Shown piece by piece: positions 6,202 to 14,899 of a stretch of DNA of 17,541 nt (position 1 is the stretch's first letter; each line of letters starts with the position of its first letter). Below the pieces are notes generated by a model. That model was not told the DNA's origin. It did no database searches and saw nothing but the letters and a program-made list of their open reading frames with translations. The DNA is from Bacteroidaceae bacterium. Lineage in GTDB: Bacteria; Bacteroidota; Bacteroidia; Bacteroidales; Bacteroidaceae. The stretch spans positions 1-17,541 of the forward strand of contig JAEDMP010000048.1 of assembly GCA_016302965.1 (NCBI GenBank), written 5' to 3'. A program made the translations under genes and the position numbers.

Positions 6202-9200
6202 ATGATTATTAAGCAACAATTCAGAAGGGCATGTCTGTTTGCAGCAGGTATGCTCGCATGTGCCGTTTCATGGGCCCAGACGGGCAGCGATGCTCGTCTG
6301 CAGAGCTACACCATGAGCGACGGTTCCACTTTCCGCTCCATTTCTGACAACGGCAAGTGGGCAGTGGCATACGGAGTGGACGATGCATCCTCGTCCGATG
6401 CCTTCCCCAAGTTGGTGAACCTGTCAGACAAGAGTGTGACCGAACTGACTGCCGGATTGGGCGTTCTCTCCTGTCTCGCTGCTGATGTCACTGATGATGG
6501 ATGGGTGGCTGGATCTTATCTCGGTGTGCCTGCCATCTGGAGTCCCGAGACCCAGCAGTGGACCACCCTGCCCATCAACAAAGGCTGCGACCAGGGGCGT
6601 GTGGCTGCCATCACCCCCGATGGCCGCTATGCCGTGGGCTACTGTGGAAAGTCTGCCAACTTCCTTTATGAGGAACCCTCGATGTGGGACCTCTCCACCC
6701 AGTCCCTCATCAGCCTGAAGGGGCTGCCGAAGGTAGACCTCTCGGGCACCAACCAGCAGATGCTGCGCCTCACGGGTCTCTCGGCCGATGCCCGTTATCT
6801 TGTGGGCTGCATGAGCTACAGCTATCCCCAGGATGTGCTCTATTTCCTCTACGACCGTGAGAATGAGACCTTCGATGCCCTGGTCTTCGACTATGATGCC
6901 GCCAACAAGCGTTATAGCGCCAAGAACGACTCCATCAACAGTCTCGCCGACATCTGCATCAGTTCCAATGGGAAGTGGGTGGGCGGTCTCCTCTTCACCA
7001 TCGATGATGTGTATACTCCCTTCCGCTACAATACCGAGACCAAGCAAATCGACTATTACCTGGCTCCCGACGACCTGGACAAGGGTTGTGTGACTGTCGA
7101 CAACGAGGGCACCCTCTATGCCTCTACTCCAGCCATGAGCCCTAGCCGTTCGCTCTACATCCGCAAGGGGGCCTACTGGTATGCCTTCGACGAACTGCTC
7201 AAGCAGAACTACGGCATCGACTACTATACCTCTACCGGCTATGACGCCACCGGTCTGGTTATCGGTGTGGCCGACAACTGCCGCGAGATGGTGGGCATGG
7301 CCTACATCTCCCAGGAGAACTATCATCTCACGCTGCCCGTCAGCTTCGGTGAGGCTTGTGCCACGGTGAACCTGCTGAGCAACTACAGTGCCATCCCCCG
7401 CAACAATGCCTCCATCACCAAGATGTCGAGCGTGCAGGTGAAGTTTGACCGCAAGGTGGAGGTGCTGGGCAAGACCACTGACATCGCCTTCAAGGATGCC
7501 AACGGCAACACCATCCGTCAGGCTGCCCAGTTTGCTGCCGACGTGTCGAATGCCACCATTGTCAATATCTCCTTCCGCACCCAGACCCTCACCGAGGGCA
7601 TGGACTATACCATCACCATCCCCGCCGGCACCATCTGTCTGCAGGGCGACCCCTCGCGCACCAACAACCTCATCGAACTCCATTACCAGGGCTATGGTAC
7701 CAAGGCTTTGGGCATGACCTCTGTCAGTCCCGAAACGGGCAGTACGCTCGGTCAGCTCGATGCCACCACCAACCCCATCGTCTTCAGCTTTGATGCCATG
7801 GTCAAGGTGGCCAAGGATGCCCGGGCCAATGTCTATCGCAATGACGAGACGACCCCTGTGGCCCAATTGAATATCGTGGCAGGCAACACTGCCGATACCT
7901 ATCATCAGGTGATGCTTTATCCCAACTCCACGCTGCTGCTCTATAAGGGCAGCGAGTATCGGGTGGAACTGCCCGCAGGCAGTGTGACCGAGTTGAGCGG
8001 CAACAGTGCCAACGAAGCCATCAGCGTGACCTATCAGGGTGTCTATGAGCGAAATATCAGTTCGGACAACTCTCACATCTATATCGAAAATTTCGCCTCT
8101 GGACTCAACAATGTGATTCTCTACGACGGCGACCAGCTTACACCTACCTCTGACATGCAGGCATGGAGCTTCACTTCCAACATGCCTTGGTCGGTGGCTT
8201 GCGATGACGACTACACCAACTTTTGCGCCGTTTCCCACTCGATGTATGTACCCTCGGGCAAGAGCGACGACTGGATGGTAACTCCCCAACTCTCCATCCC
8301 CGATGACAAGTGCCGTCTCACCTTCGATGCCCAGAGCTATCTCACGGGCAAGAACGATACCCTCAAGGTGATTGTCTATGCCACCGACGAGGTCATCAAT
8401 ACGCTCGATGCCGCCACCGCTGCCACCTTCCGCAGCCGGGGCGACCTGGTATTCAAGGAGCGTCTGCTCCCCGGTAACAGTGATGCCACACTGGCCGGCG
8501 ACTGGCAGTCATACGAGATTGACCTCGCCCGCTACGACGGCAAGAAGGTGTATATTGCCTTTGTGAATGACAACGACAACCAGAGTGCCATCTTCCTGAC
8601 CAACGTCAGTGTGGCCCACGATGCCGATGTGGAACTCAGCCTCTCCGACGTGGAGACCACCCAGGTGGCAGCCATGGAACAGAAGGTGAAGGGCAGTCTG
8701 ACCATCAAGAACGAGACGGCCACCTATACCACTCTGCGGCTGAAACTGATGGATTCCGATTTCAACACCATCGACGAGATTGTAGATCAGGATGTGCAGC
8801 TCAACAAGGGCGCTGTCTATCCTTTCGAGTTTGCCAAGCCGCTGCCCCTGCAGTCGGGTAAGTACAATGGTCTGTTGGTGCAGGCTATCCTGAATGAGGG
8901 TGAAGTGGAATTTGGTATCGGTGTGGTTATCAAGAACCTGGCCTTCCAGACCACCAAGCGCACCCTGCTTGAGGAGATGACGGGCCAGAGCTGCCAGAAC
9001 TGTCCGAAGGGACACCTCGCCCTCGAGAAACTCGAGACTATCTATGGCGACCGCTTCATCCCCATCTGCTATCATATCTATACGGGCGACAAGCTCGAGA
9101 GCGGTATGACCGACTATGCCCAGACCTTCCTCGGACTGACGGCAGCCCCCTCGGCCGTGATCAACCGCATGGCAGGTGCTTTCATGCCCATGACCAGCAC

Positions 9201-10002
9201 CACCGTCAATGGTGTGACCGACTACAGCTTCACCTCGGCTGAGAAGAACCTTTGGCTCGATGTAGTGAACACGGAGATGGCGTATGCCGCCGATGCCGAC
9301 CTTGACATCACTGCCTCTTACGAGCAGGATACCGACCGCATGAACGTGAACTATCAGTTCCACTCAGCCCTCGACATGGACAATGCCGCCATCGGTCTGC
9401 TCTGTGTGGTGACCGAGGATGGTCTGATGGGATTCCAATCCAACAATCTCTATACCATCAACGACGATGACCTCGGCGAATGGCAGAAGGGTGGTGCCTA
9501 TGGCAAGAGCACAGTGGTGCCCTATACCTTCAATGATGTGGCCCGCGCCCTCTATCCCGCCAACAACTATTACGGCCAGACGGGTCTGCTGCCTGCCACT
9601 ATCGCCAGCAGCGAAAAATATGCCGGCACCATCCGTTTCACCATGAAGGACAATGCCAGCTACGTATCTGATGTGGCCAATACCAAGGTGACGCTGCTGG
9701 CTCTGAATGCTGCCACTGGCGAACTGCTCAATGTGGCCCGTGCCCAGGTAGAGATGACCACCGGCATCCAGGGCGTGACGGCAACTGGCAGCCAGTTCCG
9801 TCTCAACTGTCTCGGACAGCAATTACAGGTGAAGGGCGAAGGCGACTTCCTGCTCTCTGCCTATACGGCCGACGGCCGACTGCTGGGTAGCGTCGAAGGC
9901 CATGATGCCGCCACTCTCCCGCTCAACTATCGCGGTCTCATCATCATCAAGGTGGTGGGCAACGGAGCCAGCATGGAGCAGAAGGTAGTGGTGAAACCCT
10001 GA
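6202..10002 (+). CDS. Large secreted multidomain protein with Omp28/thioredoxin-like domain
   Basis: This 1266-aa protein has a signal peptide (basic start, hydrophobic core, cleavage likely after VSWAQ near residue 26). Residues 30-385 hold recurring segments of the type ISDNGKWAVAYG, ITPDGRYAVGYC and LSADARYLVGC, resembling a HAF-like or propeller repeat. Two Ig-like domains (about 390-500 and 505-620) follow, with the KFDRKVEV and SFDAMVKV signatures of bacterial Ig-like folds. Residues 625-805 look like a choice-of-anchor J/cleaved-adhesin jelly roll (DDWMVTPQLSIP). Residues about 918-1185 resemble Omp28-related proteins, with TLLEEMTGQSCQNCPKGH and a thioredoxin-type C931-x-x-C934. The last 75 residues are a degenerate T9SS-type sorting domain. 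It is probably exported and surface-associated; the function is unknown. It is apparently co-transcribed with the next gene (56-nt gap). Confidence 0.85.
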   Translation: MIIKQQFRRACLFAAGMLACAVSWAQTGSDARLQSYTMSDGSTFRSISDNGKWAVAYGVDDASSSDAFPKLVNLSDKSVTELTAGLGVLSCLAADVTDDGWVAGSYLGVPAIWSPETQQWTTLPINKGCDQGRVAAITPDGRYAVGYCGKSANFLYEEPSMWDLSTQSLISLKGLPKVDLSGTNQQMLRLTGLSADARYLVGCMSYSYPQDVLYFLYDRENETFDALVFDYDAANKRYSAKNDSINSLADICISSNGKWVGGLLFTIDDVYTPFRYNTETKQIDYYLAPDDLDKGCVTVDNEGTLYASTPAMSPSRSLYIRKGAYWYAFDELLKQNYGIDYYTSTGYDATGLVIGVADNCREMVGMAYISQENYHLTLPVSFGEACATVNLLSNYSAIPRNNASITKMSSVQVKFDRKVEVLGKTTDIAFKDANGNTIRQAAQFAADVSNATIVNISFRTQTLTEGMDYTITIPAGTICLQGDPSRTNNLIELHYQGYGTKALGMTSVSPETGSTLGQLDATTNPIVFSFDAMVKVAKDARANVYRNDETTPVAQLNIVAGNTADTYHQVMLYPNSTLLLYKGSEYRVELPAGSVTELSGNSANEAISVTYQGVYERNISSDNSHIYIENFASGLNNVILYDGDQLTPTSDMQAWSFTSNMPWSVACDDDYTNFCAVSHSMYVPSGKSDDWMVTPQLSIPDDKCRLTFDAQSYLTGKNDTLKVIVYATDEVINTLDAATAATFRSRGDLVFKERLLPGNSDATLAGDWQSYEIDLARYDGKKVYIAFVNDNDNQSAIFLTNVSVAHDADVELSLSDVETTQVAAMEQKVKGSLTIKNETATYTTLRLKLMDSDFNTIDEIVDQDVQLNKGAVYPFEFAKPLPLQSGKYNGLLVQAILNEGEVEFGIGVVIKNLAFQTTKRTLLEEMTGQSCQNCPKGHLALEKLETIYGDRFIPICYHIYTGDKLESGMTDYAQTFLGLTAAPSAVINRMAGAFMPMTSTTVNGVTDYSFTSAEKNLWLDVVNTEMAYAADADLDITASYEQDTDRMNVNYQFHSALDMDNAAIGLLCVVTEDGLMGFQSNNLYTINDDDLGEWQKGGAYGKSTVVPYTFNDVARALYPANNYYGQTGLLPATIASSEKYAGTIRFTMKDNASYVSDVANTKVTLLALNAATGELLNVARAQVEMTTGIQGVTATGSQFRLNCLGQQLQVKGEGDFLLSAYTADGRLLGSVEGHDAATLPLNYRGLIIIKVVGNGASMEQKVVVKP

Positions 10003-10058
10003 TTGTTCTTTCGTCAGTAATCATTATTCAATCAACATTAATCAATAAATTATCATTT

Positions 10059-13000
10059 ATGAGAATCAAAAAAACATTGTTCCTTGCTTTGGCCGCCCTT
10101 ATGACGGTGGCTGGCACGGCTTGGGCAGCCATCGGTTCTGGCACCCAGGATGATCCCATCGTCCTGGAAAACGGAGCCACGGTCACCCTGCCTGGCAATA
10201 ACAAGGCGGTCTATGCCAAGTTTGTCGTGCCTCAGGATGTGACAGAAGATGGCGTATGCCTCGTCATCGACGGACTGAGCGATACCTTCTGGAGGGTAGA
10301 TACCGATGCTGCCTGCAGCAGTGATATCGCTCAAGACAACTGGTTTGCCAACAATGGTTCTGGTGCCTTTATCCTGACCATTCCCGTAGCCAAGGGTACT
10401 GCTGCCGGCACTACTTATTACATCTACGAAACTTTCTGTATGAACCCCAGCACGGTCACCGTCAGCTATGGCAGTGGCAGCGAGGTGGTGAAGCAGTTGG
10501 CTCTCGAGAGTGTTACCCCCGCTGAGTCGTCGGTGCTTTCTGCCGCCAACAGTCTGGTAACGTTCAAGTTCAACTGTCCGGTGAAGATCAAGGGTGCCCA
10601 GCTCTCTGTGGGCGAAGAGAAGACTTCATTGGTGGCCAATGTACAGGGCAGCTATGTATCCATAGAGCCCAAGACCCAGTTGCTGGAACTTTATAAGAAA
10701 GGTGCCATCAAGGCTGGTGATGCCCTCACCGTCACCCTGCTCAATGTGGCAGCCACGGATGGTACCAGCAGTCTTGGCGACGTGACCGCCCAGTTTGTGG
10801 CAGCCGCCCAACCCGTGATGCTGACTTCCATGGTCAATACTCCTGGCAATGGTCTCGACACTTTCCTCTCCTGGTTCCCCGAGGACGATCCCACCGGTCT
10901 GGTTCAGTTGGTGTTCGACGGTGACCTGGATGTCAACCGTGTTCCCACCGCCACGTTGGAGTATGGCGACCTGGAGTCGGATGGCGACTTCTACTCAGAG
11001 AGTTTGCCCGTGAAGTTCTTTGGCACCAATATCCTGGCCGTCGACCTGCGTGGCAAACTGCGCACGCCCGCCACGATGAAGATTGCCAGCGGTACTGCTT
11101 ATCCCACCATCAGTCTTACTATCAGTGGTGTCTATGATGCCGAGGGCAACTACACCTATTCTGATGGCAGCGGCTCTCTCGGTTCCTATGGCTTTGTCTA
11201 CAACTATCAGTCGACCGAATACTCCGTCTATGCCGACTTCACTCCCGTTCAGGGCAGCTCCATCGATGGTGTAGAGAGCATCGAAATATGGGTCAATGAA
11301 GAGAAAGGCGGCCACCTGAACTACAGTGGTGTGCAGTTTGCCTATACCGATGGCGGCGTGGCCAAAACCAAGGTGGTGCCCGCTTCGCAGATCAGCAGCC
11401 AGCCCGACACCGAGGAAGCTACGGCCACCATCATCACTGTTCCTGTGCCTGAGTTCAGCCGCGATGCCAACAGCACGGTTGTGGTCAGCTTTGCCGGCCT
11501 TTCCACTCCCGACGGTCTCGACCACTCTGCCGACCTTACCGCCACCTACACCACTGCAGGCCATGCAGCCGTAGGAGCCCAGGTGGAGAGCGCTGTCATG
11601 ACCTCGGCCGACGGTTCGGTGAGCATCGACCTGCTGCAGGCTGCCACTATCGAGAAACTGATAGCCGACGGTACCCTCGCTATCGCCACCAGCATGGACA
11701 GCGAGATTGGCGTATTGCAGTATCAGGTGGTGAATGTGACCACCGGCGACATCATCAAGGCCGTGACCGACAAGAGCGAAAAGACCGACCAAGGACACTG
11801 GGAGTTCTGGATTCCCATCGACTACAAACTCTATGCCGGCAACACCTATGAATTGCAGCTCAAGGGATGGAGCGACAACAACGCGAAGAACTATGGCGAC
11901 GACCCCATCTTCACGGCTGCCATCACCCTGCAGGGAGCCATGAAGGCTTTCGAGTACAGTGCCGTTACCCTCGTGGAGCCTGCCGAACTGCTTTTCGGTT
12001 CCAATGAACCCAACTTCACCCTGACGGGCGACGACAACAGCATCCAGTTTGTCTTCAGCGGTGCCGTTCGCATCAAGCAGGCCTTCGTACCCTTAGGCTT
12101 TGGCATGACCGAGCCTTGCGAGGTACAGATGAGCGACGACAACACCACCGCCACTATCCTGATTTCCGACTATGTGCTCTCCCAGTACAACTCGTTCATG
12201 GTGAGCATCCAGGCCGAGGATATGGATGGCGAACTCCTCAAGGGCAACAATGGCGAAGAGGAAAACACCTTCTTCTCCGTCTATGTAGAGACCAACTTCG
12301 GTCTGCCCGAGGTCACCATGACCGCTCCCGTCGTAGGAATGCCCGTTGAGAAGTTCAGCACCCTCACGTTCAGTCATCCCAGCGGTATTGCTTACAGCAA
12401 CCTTGGCAAAATCGAAGTGATGGACATGATGCGCAATGTGGTGGCCACGGCTGTCGACTACCAGGTAATCTATCCTGATGACAAGGCTGAGTATGGCACC
12501 GAGGTAGTGGTAACCCTCGACAATGAGGTGGCTACAACCGGCTTCTATTCCGTTGTCCTGCCTCAGGGCGTGTTTAACATCGGTAGCGACGGCTTCTCCT
12601 TGAAGCCCAGTGCCGAGGCTGTCTTCACCATCGAGGTGAAGAATGATAACGATACTCCCGAAGAGCCTGTTGAAGACCATGTGTCCATCAGTCCTGCTGC
12701 CGGTAATGTGACCGAGATTCCTGCCTTGCTCATCCTCACCTTCGAAGACCAGGAAGAGGTAGGTGCCAGCGGCAACTGCACCTTGGTTGATGACAAAGGC
12801 CAGTCGTATCGCACAGAGCTCGCCCTCTATTGGGATGGTGATTATAACCAGTTGCAGGTAGAGCTCAAGGATGGTGCCATCACCGCAGACGGCGTCTACA
12901 CGCTCACCATTCCCGCTGGTGCCGTATCCTATGGCTCATGGGGTGAAGGCAGCAACCAGCAGGACATCGTCTTCGTTTACACCATCGCTACCAGCACCTC

Positions 13001-13157
13001 CATCGCCCAGCGCTTCGTGGCTGAGGGTGGCAAGGTAACGGTTTATGATGTCAACGGTGTCCAGCTGCTCAACCAGGCTGCTCCTGAAGCCCTCAACTCG
13101 CTGGCTCCCGGCAAGCTCTATATCATCAATGGCAAGAAAGTGATTATCCGCCGATAA
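10059..13157 (+). CDS. Large secreted Ig-like-domain protein with T9SS-type C-terminus
   Basis: This 1032-aa protein has a clear signal peptide (MRIKKTLFLALAALMTVAGT, cleavage near AWA-A at about residue 23). The rest is a string of beta-rich modules beginning near residues 150, 635, 755 and 880. Several open with a VTPAESSVLSAANSLVTFKF-like or ISPAAGNVTEIPALLILTF-like phrase typical of Ig-like domains in Bacteroidota surface proteins. The C-terminus (about 985-1032: GKVTVYDVNGVQLL then LAPGKLYIINGKKVIIRR) fits a Por-secretion/T9SS type A sorting domain. It has no catalytic motif I can name; an adhesion or structural role is inferred. It shares opening phrases with the upstream protein, and no -7 box lies in the gap, so the two appear to be one operon ending at the hairpin at 13201. 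Confidence 0.85.
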   Translation: MRIKKTLFLALAALMTVAGTAWAAIGSGTQDDPIVLENGATVTLPGNNKAVYAKFVVPQDVTEDGVCLVIDGLSDTFWRVDTDAACSSDIAQDNWFANNGSGAFILTIPVAKGTAAGTTYYIYETFCMNPSTVTVSYGSGSEVVKQLALESVTPAESSVLSAANSLVTFKFNCPVKIKGAQLSVGEEKTSLVANVQGSYVSIEPKTQLLELYKKGAIKAGDALTVTLLNVAATDGTSSLGDVTAQFVAAAQPVMLTSMVNTPGNGLDTFLSWFPEDDPTGLVQLVFDGDLDVNRVPTATLEYGDLESDGDFYSESLPVKFFGTNILAVDLRGKLRTPATMKIASGTAYPTISLTISGVYDAEGNYTYSDGSGSLGSYGFVYNYQSTEYSVYADFTPVQGSSIDGVESIEIWVNEEKGGHLNYSGVQFAYTDGGVAKTKVVPASQISSQPDTEEATATIITVPVPEFSRDANSTVVVSFAGLSTPDGLDHSADLTATYTTAGHAAVGAQVESAVMTSADGSVSIDLLQAATIEKLIADGTLAIATSMDSEIGVLQYQVVNVTTGDIIKAVTDKSEKTDQGHWEFWIPIDYKLYAGNTYELQLKGWSDNNAKNYGDDPIFTAAITLQGAMKAFEYSAVTLVEPAELLFGSNEPNFTLTGDDNSIQFVFSGAVRIKQAFVPLGFGMTEPCEVQMSDDNTTATILISDYVLSQYNSFMVSIQAEDMDGELLKGNNGEEENTFFSVYVETNFGLPEVTMTAPVVGMPVEKFSTLTFSHPSGIAYSNLGKIEVMDMMRNVVATAVDYQVIYPDDKAEYGTEVVVTLDNEVATTGFYSVVLPQGVFNIGSDGFSLKPSAEAVFTIEVKNDNDTPEEPVEDHVSISPAAGNVTEIPALLILTFEDQEEVGASGNCTLVDDKGQSYRTELALYWDGDYNQLQVELKDGAITADGVYTLTIPAGAVSYGSWGEGSNQQDIVFVYTIATSTSIAQRFVAEGGKVTVYDVNGVQLLNQAAPEALNSLAPGKLYIINGKKVIIRR

Positions 13158-13200
13158 TCCAAGACAAGAGGCATCTGCCTCGTGCCCTTACTCTATAAGA

Positions 13201-13231
13201 AAAGCCCTTCCATACCGGAGGGGCTTTTTTT
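13201..13231 (+). terminator. Intrinsic terminator of the secreted-protein operon
   Basis: An 11-bp stem, AAAGCCCTTCC (13201-13211) with GGAGGGGCTTT (13217-13227), contains one G-T wobble, has a 5-nt loop and continues into seven T. It lies 43 nt after the stop codon and separates the operon from the restriction-modification genes. Confidence 0.9.
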
Positions 13232-13328
13232 AGTTGCTTGTTGTGTGACATGTTGTTCGGGTGTTGTTTCGGTTATGTTTTCAACAGCATAGGTCGAATT
13301 AAATTCTCTTAAAAGATGAAACGAAAAC

Positions 13329-13359
13329 GTTGTTAATTCCCAAATAATTTGTATTTTTG
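13329..13359 (+). promoter_or_regulatory. Promoter of the restriction-modification operon
   Basis: GTTG (13329-13332), a 19-nt spacer and TATTTTTG (13352-13359) match the Bacteroidota promoter layout. The predicted leader to the first methyltransferase start is about 110 nt. Confidence 0.6.
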
Positions 13360-13385
13360 TATGTTAAAAGATGGGATGGCGACAA

Positions 13386-13414
13386 GTGTCACACAGTGTT
13401 TCACTCTATGACAC
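13386..13414 (+). promoter_or_regulatory. Imperfect inverted repeat in the R-M operon leader
   Basis: GTGTCA (13386-13391) pairs with TGACAC (13409-13414), and inside it AGTG (13395-13398) pairs with CACT (13402-13405) around a TTT loop, with a 3-by-3 internal bulge. It sits about 20 nt below the predicted transcription start. It could be an operator or a leader hairpin setting R-M expression; no controller-protein gene is present in the operon. Confidence 0.4.
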
Positions 13415-13477
13415 AACCAAATCAGCATGGTATGATAGCACATGTAATAATCATGAAAAATCGGCGGAATAGAGAAC

Positions 13478-14899
13478 ATGAAGGTCGTTTCTTTCTTTGC
13501 AGGATGTGGAGGTCTTGATCTGGGATTTGAACAGGCAGGATTTGATGTGGTTTGGGCCAATGAGTCTGAACCGCATTGTCGTGCTACCTACCTGCGAAAC
13601 CATCCGAACACAGAATTTGTCCTGGGTGATGTTTGCAAGATGGACCCTCTGTCTATTCCCTATTGTGACGGAATGATTGGCGGGCCTCCCTGTCAATCGT
13701 GGAGCATTGGTGGCAATCAGAAAGGACTTGATGATGAAAGAGGCAAGTTGTTTCTGAAATACATAGAACTCATCCAAATAAAGCAACCCAAATTCTTCGT
13801 GATAGAGAATGTGAAAGGAATACTTGACAGCAAATTCAAGGATGCGTTTGACGATTTTATTGCCAGAATGGACCATGCTGGTTATCATGTACAATGGGCG
13901 TTGCTCGACGCTGTAGACTTCCGCATTCCCCAAAATCGGGAAAGGGTCTTTTTCGTTGGCTTCAAGAAGGAATTGCCCTTTTCGTTTTCCTTCCCTCGTC
14001 CAACATGTGACCAGCCTGTCACCTTAGAGCAGGCAATCGGTGATATAACAGAAGAGCCCAATTTCTATACAGGACGTAAAGACGAACCTGTTGTGGACAA
14101 CAAGCGACCCAATCATGATGTCCTGGCATCAATGTTCGGACCTTTCTATTACCGGGGCAACAGGCGCAGAGGTTGGCAGCAGCCGTCTTTTACAATCAAT
14201 GCCACTGCCCGTTTTGCTCCATTGCATCCTTCGTCTCCCAAGATGATGTATTTTGGTCATGAGAAATGGAATTTCCAGAGGGATAAAATGAAGGAGTACA
14301 GAAGGTTGAGCGTTCGTGAATGTGCCAGAATACAGACTTTTCCGGACAACTTTATCTTTGAGTATGACAATATCGAGGACGCATATAAGATGATAGGAAA
14401 TGCTGTTCCTCCACGTCTTGGAAAGGAAATAGCGAAAGCCATATTGAAAGCATTTAAAGGGCTTGGAGAGACAGCTTCCACCCAAGTGCAACCCACCAAG
14501 GCTACCCAGCGTATAGTTCTCGTTGGTTACTATAAAGATGAATTGCATAAACGGCTCATTTTGCAAAACAAGTTGTACTATGTGCGTTCGGATGGCAGGA
14601 AAGGCTCCATTTTCATCCATGACTGTGCAGTGGTACCCCAGTATTTGTTGATACACAACAAGAGTACTGGTTCATTGTTCGAACTTGATTCAGAAGAGCC
14701 TATACTTGCAGACGCATCATTCTTGAAATCATTAGGCTTTGCTACATCTGGTGAGACCTATCTCTGTTTCAGGTTGAAGAGCGACAATCCTTTGGTCACC
14801 GACATACCGAACAGCATATCGGAAAAGACGATTTATCATCAAAGAGATTACTACCCCTTTTTTACAACCATTGAAAAAGTAACAGACATAAAAATATGA
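13478..14899 (+). CDS. C5-cytosine DNA methyltransferase M1, HaeIII-like core with extra C-terminal domain
   Basis: This 473-aa protein carries the C5-methyltransferase motifs in order: I FAGCGGLDLGF (7-17), IV GGPPCQSWS with nucleophile C72 (68-76), VI ENV (110-112), VIII QNRER (152-156), IX YRRLSVRECARIQTFPD (274-290) and X YKMIGNAVPP (303-312). The blocks around motifs IV, IX and X closely resemble M.HaeIII (as I recall that sequence). The target-recognition region lies at about 190-270. The enzyme should methylate cytosine at C5 in a specific DNA sequence, which I cannot predict. The core ends near residue 327; about 130 further residues (341-473) form a separate segment I do not recognise, absent from the 330-aa M.HaeIII. 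The 3' end overlaps the nuclease start by 4 nt (ATGA). Base composition is more AT-rich than the genes to the left, suggesting acquisition. Confidence 0.93.
   Translation: MKVVSFFAGCGGLDLGFEQAGFDVVWANESEPHCRATYLRNHPNTEFVLGDVCKMDPLSIPYCDGMIGGPPCQSWSIGGNQKGLDDERGKLFLKYIELIQIKQPKFFVIENVKGILDSKFKDAFDDFIARMDHAGYHVQWALLDAVDFRIPQNRERVFFVGFKKELPFSFSFPRPTCDQPVTLEQAIGDITEEPNFYTGRKDEPVVDNKRPNHDVLASMFGPFYYRGNRRRGWQQPSFTINATARFAPLHPSSPKMMYFGHEKWNFQRDKMKEYRRLSVRECARIQTFPDNFIFEYDNIEDAYKMIGNAVPPRLGKEIAKAILKAFKGLGETASTQVQPTKATQRIVLVGYYKDELHKRLILQNKLYYVRSDGRKGSIFIHDCAVVPQYLLIHNKSTGSLFELDSEEPILADASFLKSLGFATSGETYLCFRLKSDNPLVTDIPNSISEKTIYHQRDYYPFFTTIEKVTDIKI

Noticed and set aside
6424..8289. 621-aa minus-strand open frame inside the first secreted-protein gene
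   Set aside because: It is long but is an antisense shadow favoured by GC-rich codon use of the real gene; it has low-complexity His/Gly/Val content and no recognisable domain or promoter.
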